A DNA stretch of 7,170 bases from an uncultured Chloroflexota bacterium. Lineage in GTDB: Bacteria; Chloroflexota; Limnocylindria; Limnocylindrales; CSP1-4. The translations under genes and the position numbers were made by a program. Shown here in pieces: positions 6,547-7,170 of this stretch. The notes below the pieces were generated by a model. It worked only from the letters and a program-made list of their open reading frames with translations, was not told the origin of the DNA and did no database searches. The stretch is from the NCBI GenBank assembly GCA_903930745.1, contig CAIYZX010000728.1:1-7170 (forward strand), read 5' to 3'. Position 1 is the stretch's first letter. Every line of letters begins with the position of its first letter.

Positions 6547-7170
6547 GCGTCGGCCTCCCCGTTGGTGGCCGGGCGCTCCGGGGCCACGTCGCCGGGCCAG
6601 GCGCCCACGCCCGCGAGCATCTCCTCCACGGGGATGTAGGGCGTGTCGTACCCGAAGGGCTTCGGGCCCGCGATCTCCAGGCCGCGCTCCGTGCGCCAGA
6701 CGGGCGGGCACGGGAACGCGATGGCCACGAGGCGCTGGCCGTACTTCAGGCGCTCCGTGTGGATCGCCTCGCCGGTCTGCTCGTCGAGGAGCGTGATGAT
6801 GTCCGGGACCATCGCCACGAGCCGGCCGTCCAGGCGGGCGACCAGGTACTCGTTCTGGATGTCGATCTCCAGGGTCTTGCCGGCGTCGCCCTTCGTCCCC
6901 TCGATCGTGAGCAGGCCCTTCACGAAGCCGTCCTGGATCCGCCGCTCGATGTCCACCACCTTGCCGTCGATGATCCGGGCGGCGCCCGTGACGTCGATGA
7001 CGGCCTGGACCGGGTCCTCCTGGGCCTCCGAGATGGCGCGGCCGATGCGCTCCGCCAGGCTGATCGTGCCCGGCACGGTGGCGTAGCGGGCCTCGGCCAC
7101 GGTCATGTGGTACTCGGCGCTGGCCGCGATGCCGCCGCACGCGATGGCGATCGCCCGCTCCAGCTTCTCG
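6543..7170 (-). CDS. DUF917-family protein (S-methyl-thiohydantoin desulfurase-like), C-terminal part (runs off right edge)
   Basis: The visible 208 residues are the C-terminal half of a DUF917 protein; the family is usually about 360 residues, so some 150 N-terminal residues are missing. The frame is open through the ATG at 7106 to the edge, reading AIAIACGGIAASAEYHM, which resembles the family's Gly/Ala-rich helix, so 7106 is an internal Met and not the start. Other family-like parts are TISLAERIGRAI, DGKVVDIERRIQDGFVKG, a beta-rich core with IQNEYLVARLDGRLVAMVPD, and the closing motif W158, GLEIAGPKPFGYDTPYIP (about 163-180). The family was named for S-methyl-thiohydantoin desulfurase from Brevibacillus; other members are uncharacterised and often sit next to a HyuA-like gene, as here. 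It is translationally coupled to that gene by ATGA. A role in processing a cyclic imide or thiohydantoin-like compound is plausible but inferred. Confidence 0.85.
   Translation of the reverse strand, partial: EKLERAIAIACGGIAASAEYHMTVAEARYATVPGTISLAERIGRAISEAQEDPVQAVIDVTGAARIIDGKVVDIERRIQDGFVKGLLTIEGTKGDAGKTLEIDIQNEYLVARLDGRLVAMVPDIITLLDEQTGEAIHTERLKYGQRLVAIAFPCPPVWRTERGLEIAGPKPFGYDTPYIPVEEMLAGVGAWPGDVAPERPATNGEADA
6554..6560 (-). promoter_or_regulatory. Shine-Dalgarno of the hydantoinase-like gene
   Basis: GGGGAGG on the minus strand lies 7 bases before the ATG at 6546, inside the end of the DUF917 gene. It confirms the overlapping start against the longer open frame that continues to 7140. 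Confidence 0.6.

Noticed and set aside
6547..7140. Upstream extension of the hydantoinase-like frame
   Set aside because: The extension is an Arg/Gly/His-rich shadow of the DUF917 gene. The ATGA overlap and GGGGAGG support the start at 6546.
1..7170. Signs of mobile elements, CRISPR, RNA genes or defence systems
   Set aside because: No transposase, integrase, spaced repeats, tRNA-like fold or nuclease-type gene was seen; codon use looks uniform across the genes.

Overview
This is a GC-rich (about 70% by eye) bacterial window. All seven genes lie on the minus strand and fill almost the whole sequence, so transcription runs from the right edge to the left edge. Both edge genes are cut by the window. 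The strong GC codon bias and the lipoprotein with an Ala/Pro/Thr-rich linker after its lipobox suggest a high-GC Gram-positive-like or monoderm lineage, such as Actinomycetota or Chloroflexota. That placement is inference; no phylogenetic marker is present.

In transcription order, the window starts with a catabolic pair. The first gene is the C-terminal part of a DUF917-family protein (S-methyl-thiohydantoin desulfurase-like), 6543-7170. The second is a short hydantoinase A/oxoprolinase-type ASKHA-fold protein, 4993-6546, joined to the first by an ATGA overlap. After a 76-bp C-rich (in the mRNA) spacer comes a complete family 5 ABC transporter set of the dipeptide/oligopeptide/nickel type: a substrate-binding lipoprotein (3243-4916), an 87-bp spacer with a perfect 13-bp GC stem-loop, a DppB-like permease (2133-3155), a DppC-like permease (1282-2136), a DppD-like ATPase (395-1285) and the start of a DppF-like ATPase (1-398). 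The four transporter core genes overlap by 4 bp at each junction.

The likely joint role is uptake of a small amide, peptide or cyclic-imide compound and its opening or processing inside the cell by the hydantoinase/DUF917 pair. The substrate cannot be read from the sequence. The only two real intergenic gaps flank the substrate-binding protein. One holds a template-strand G-quadruplex motif and a tandem Shine-Dalgarno sequence, and the other holds the stem-loop. This layout fits separate tuning of binding-protein expression within one operon. No tRNA, rRNA, CRISPR array, insertion sequence, attachment site or origin was seen. No convincing promoter was found either; the operon promoter is probably beyond the right edge.
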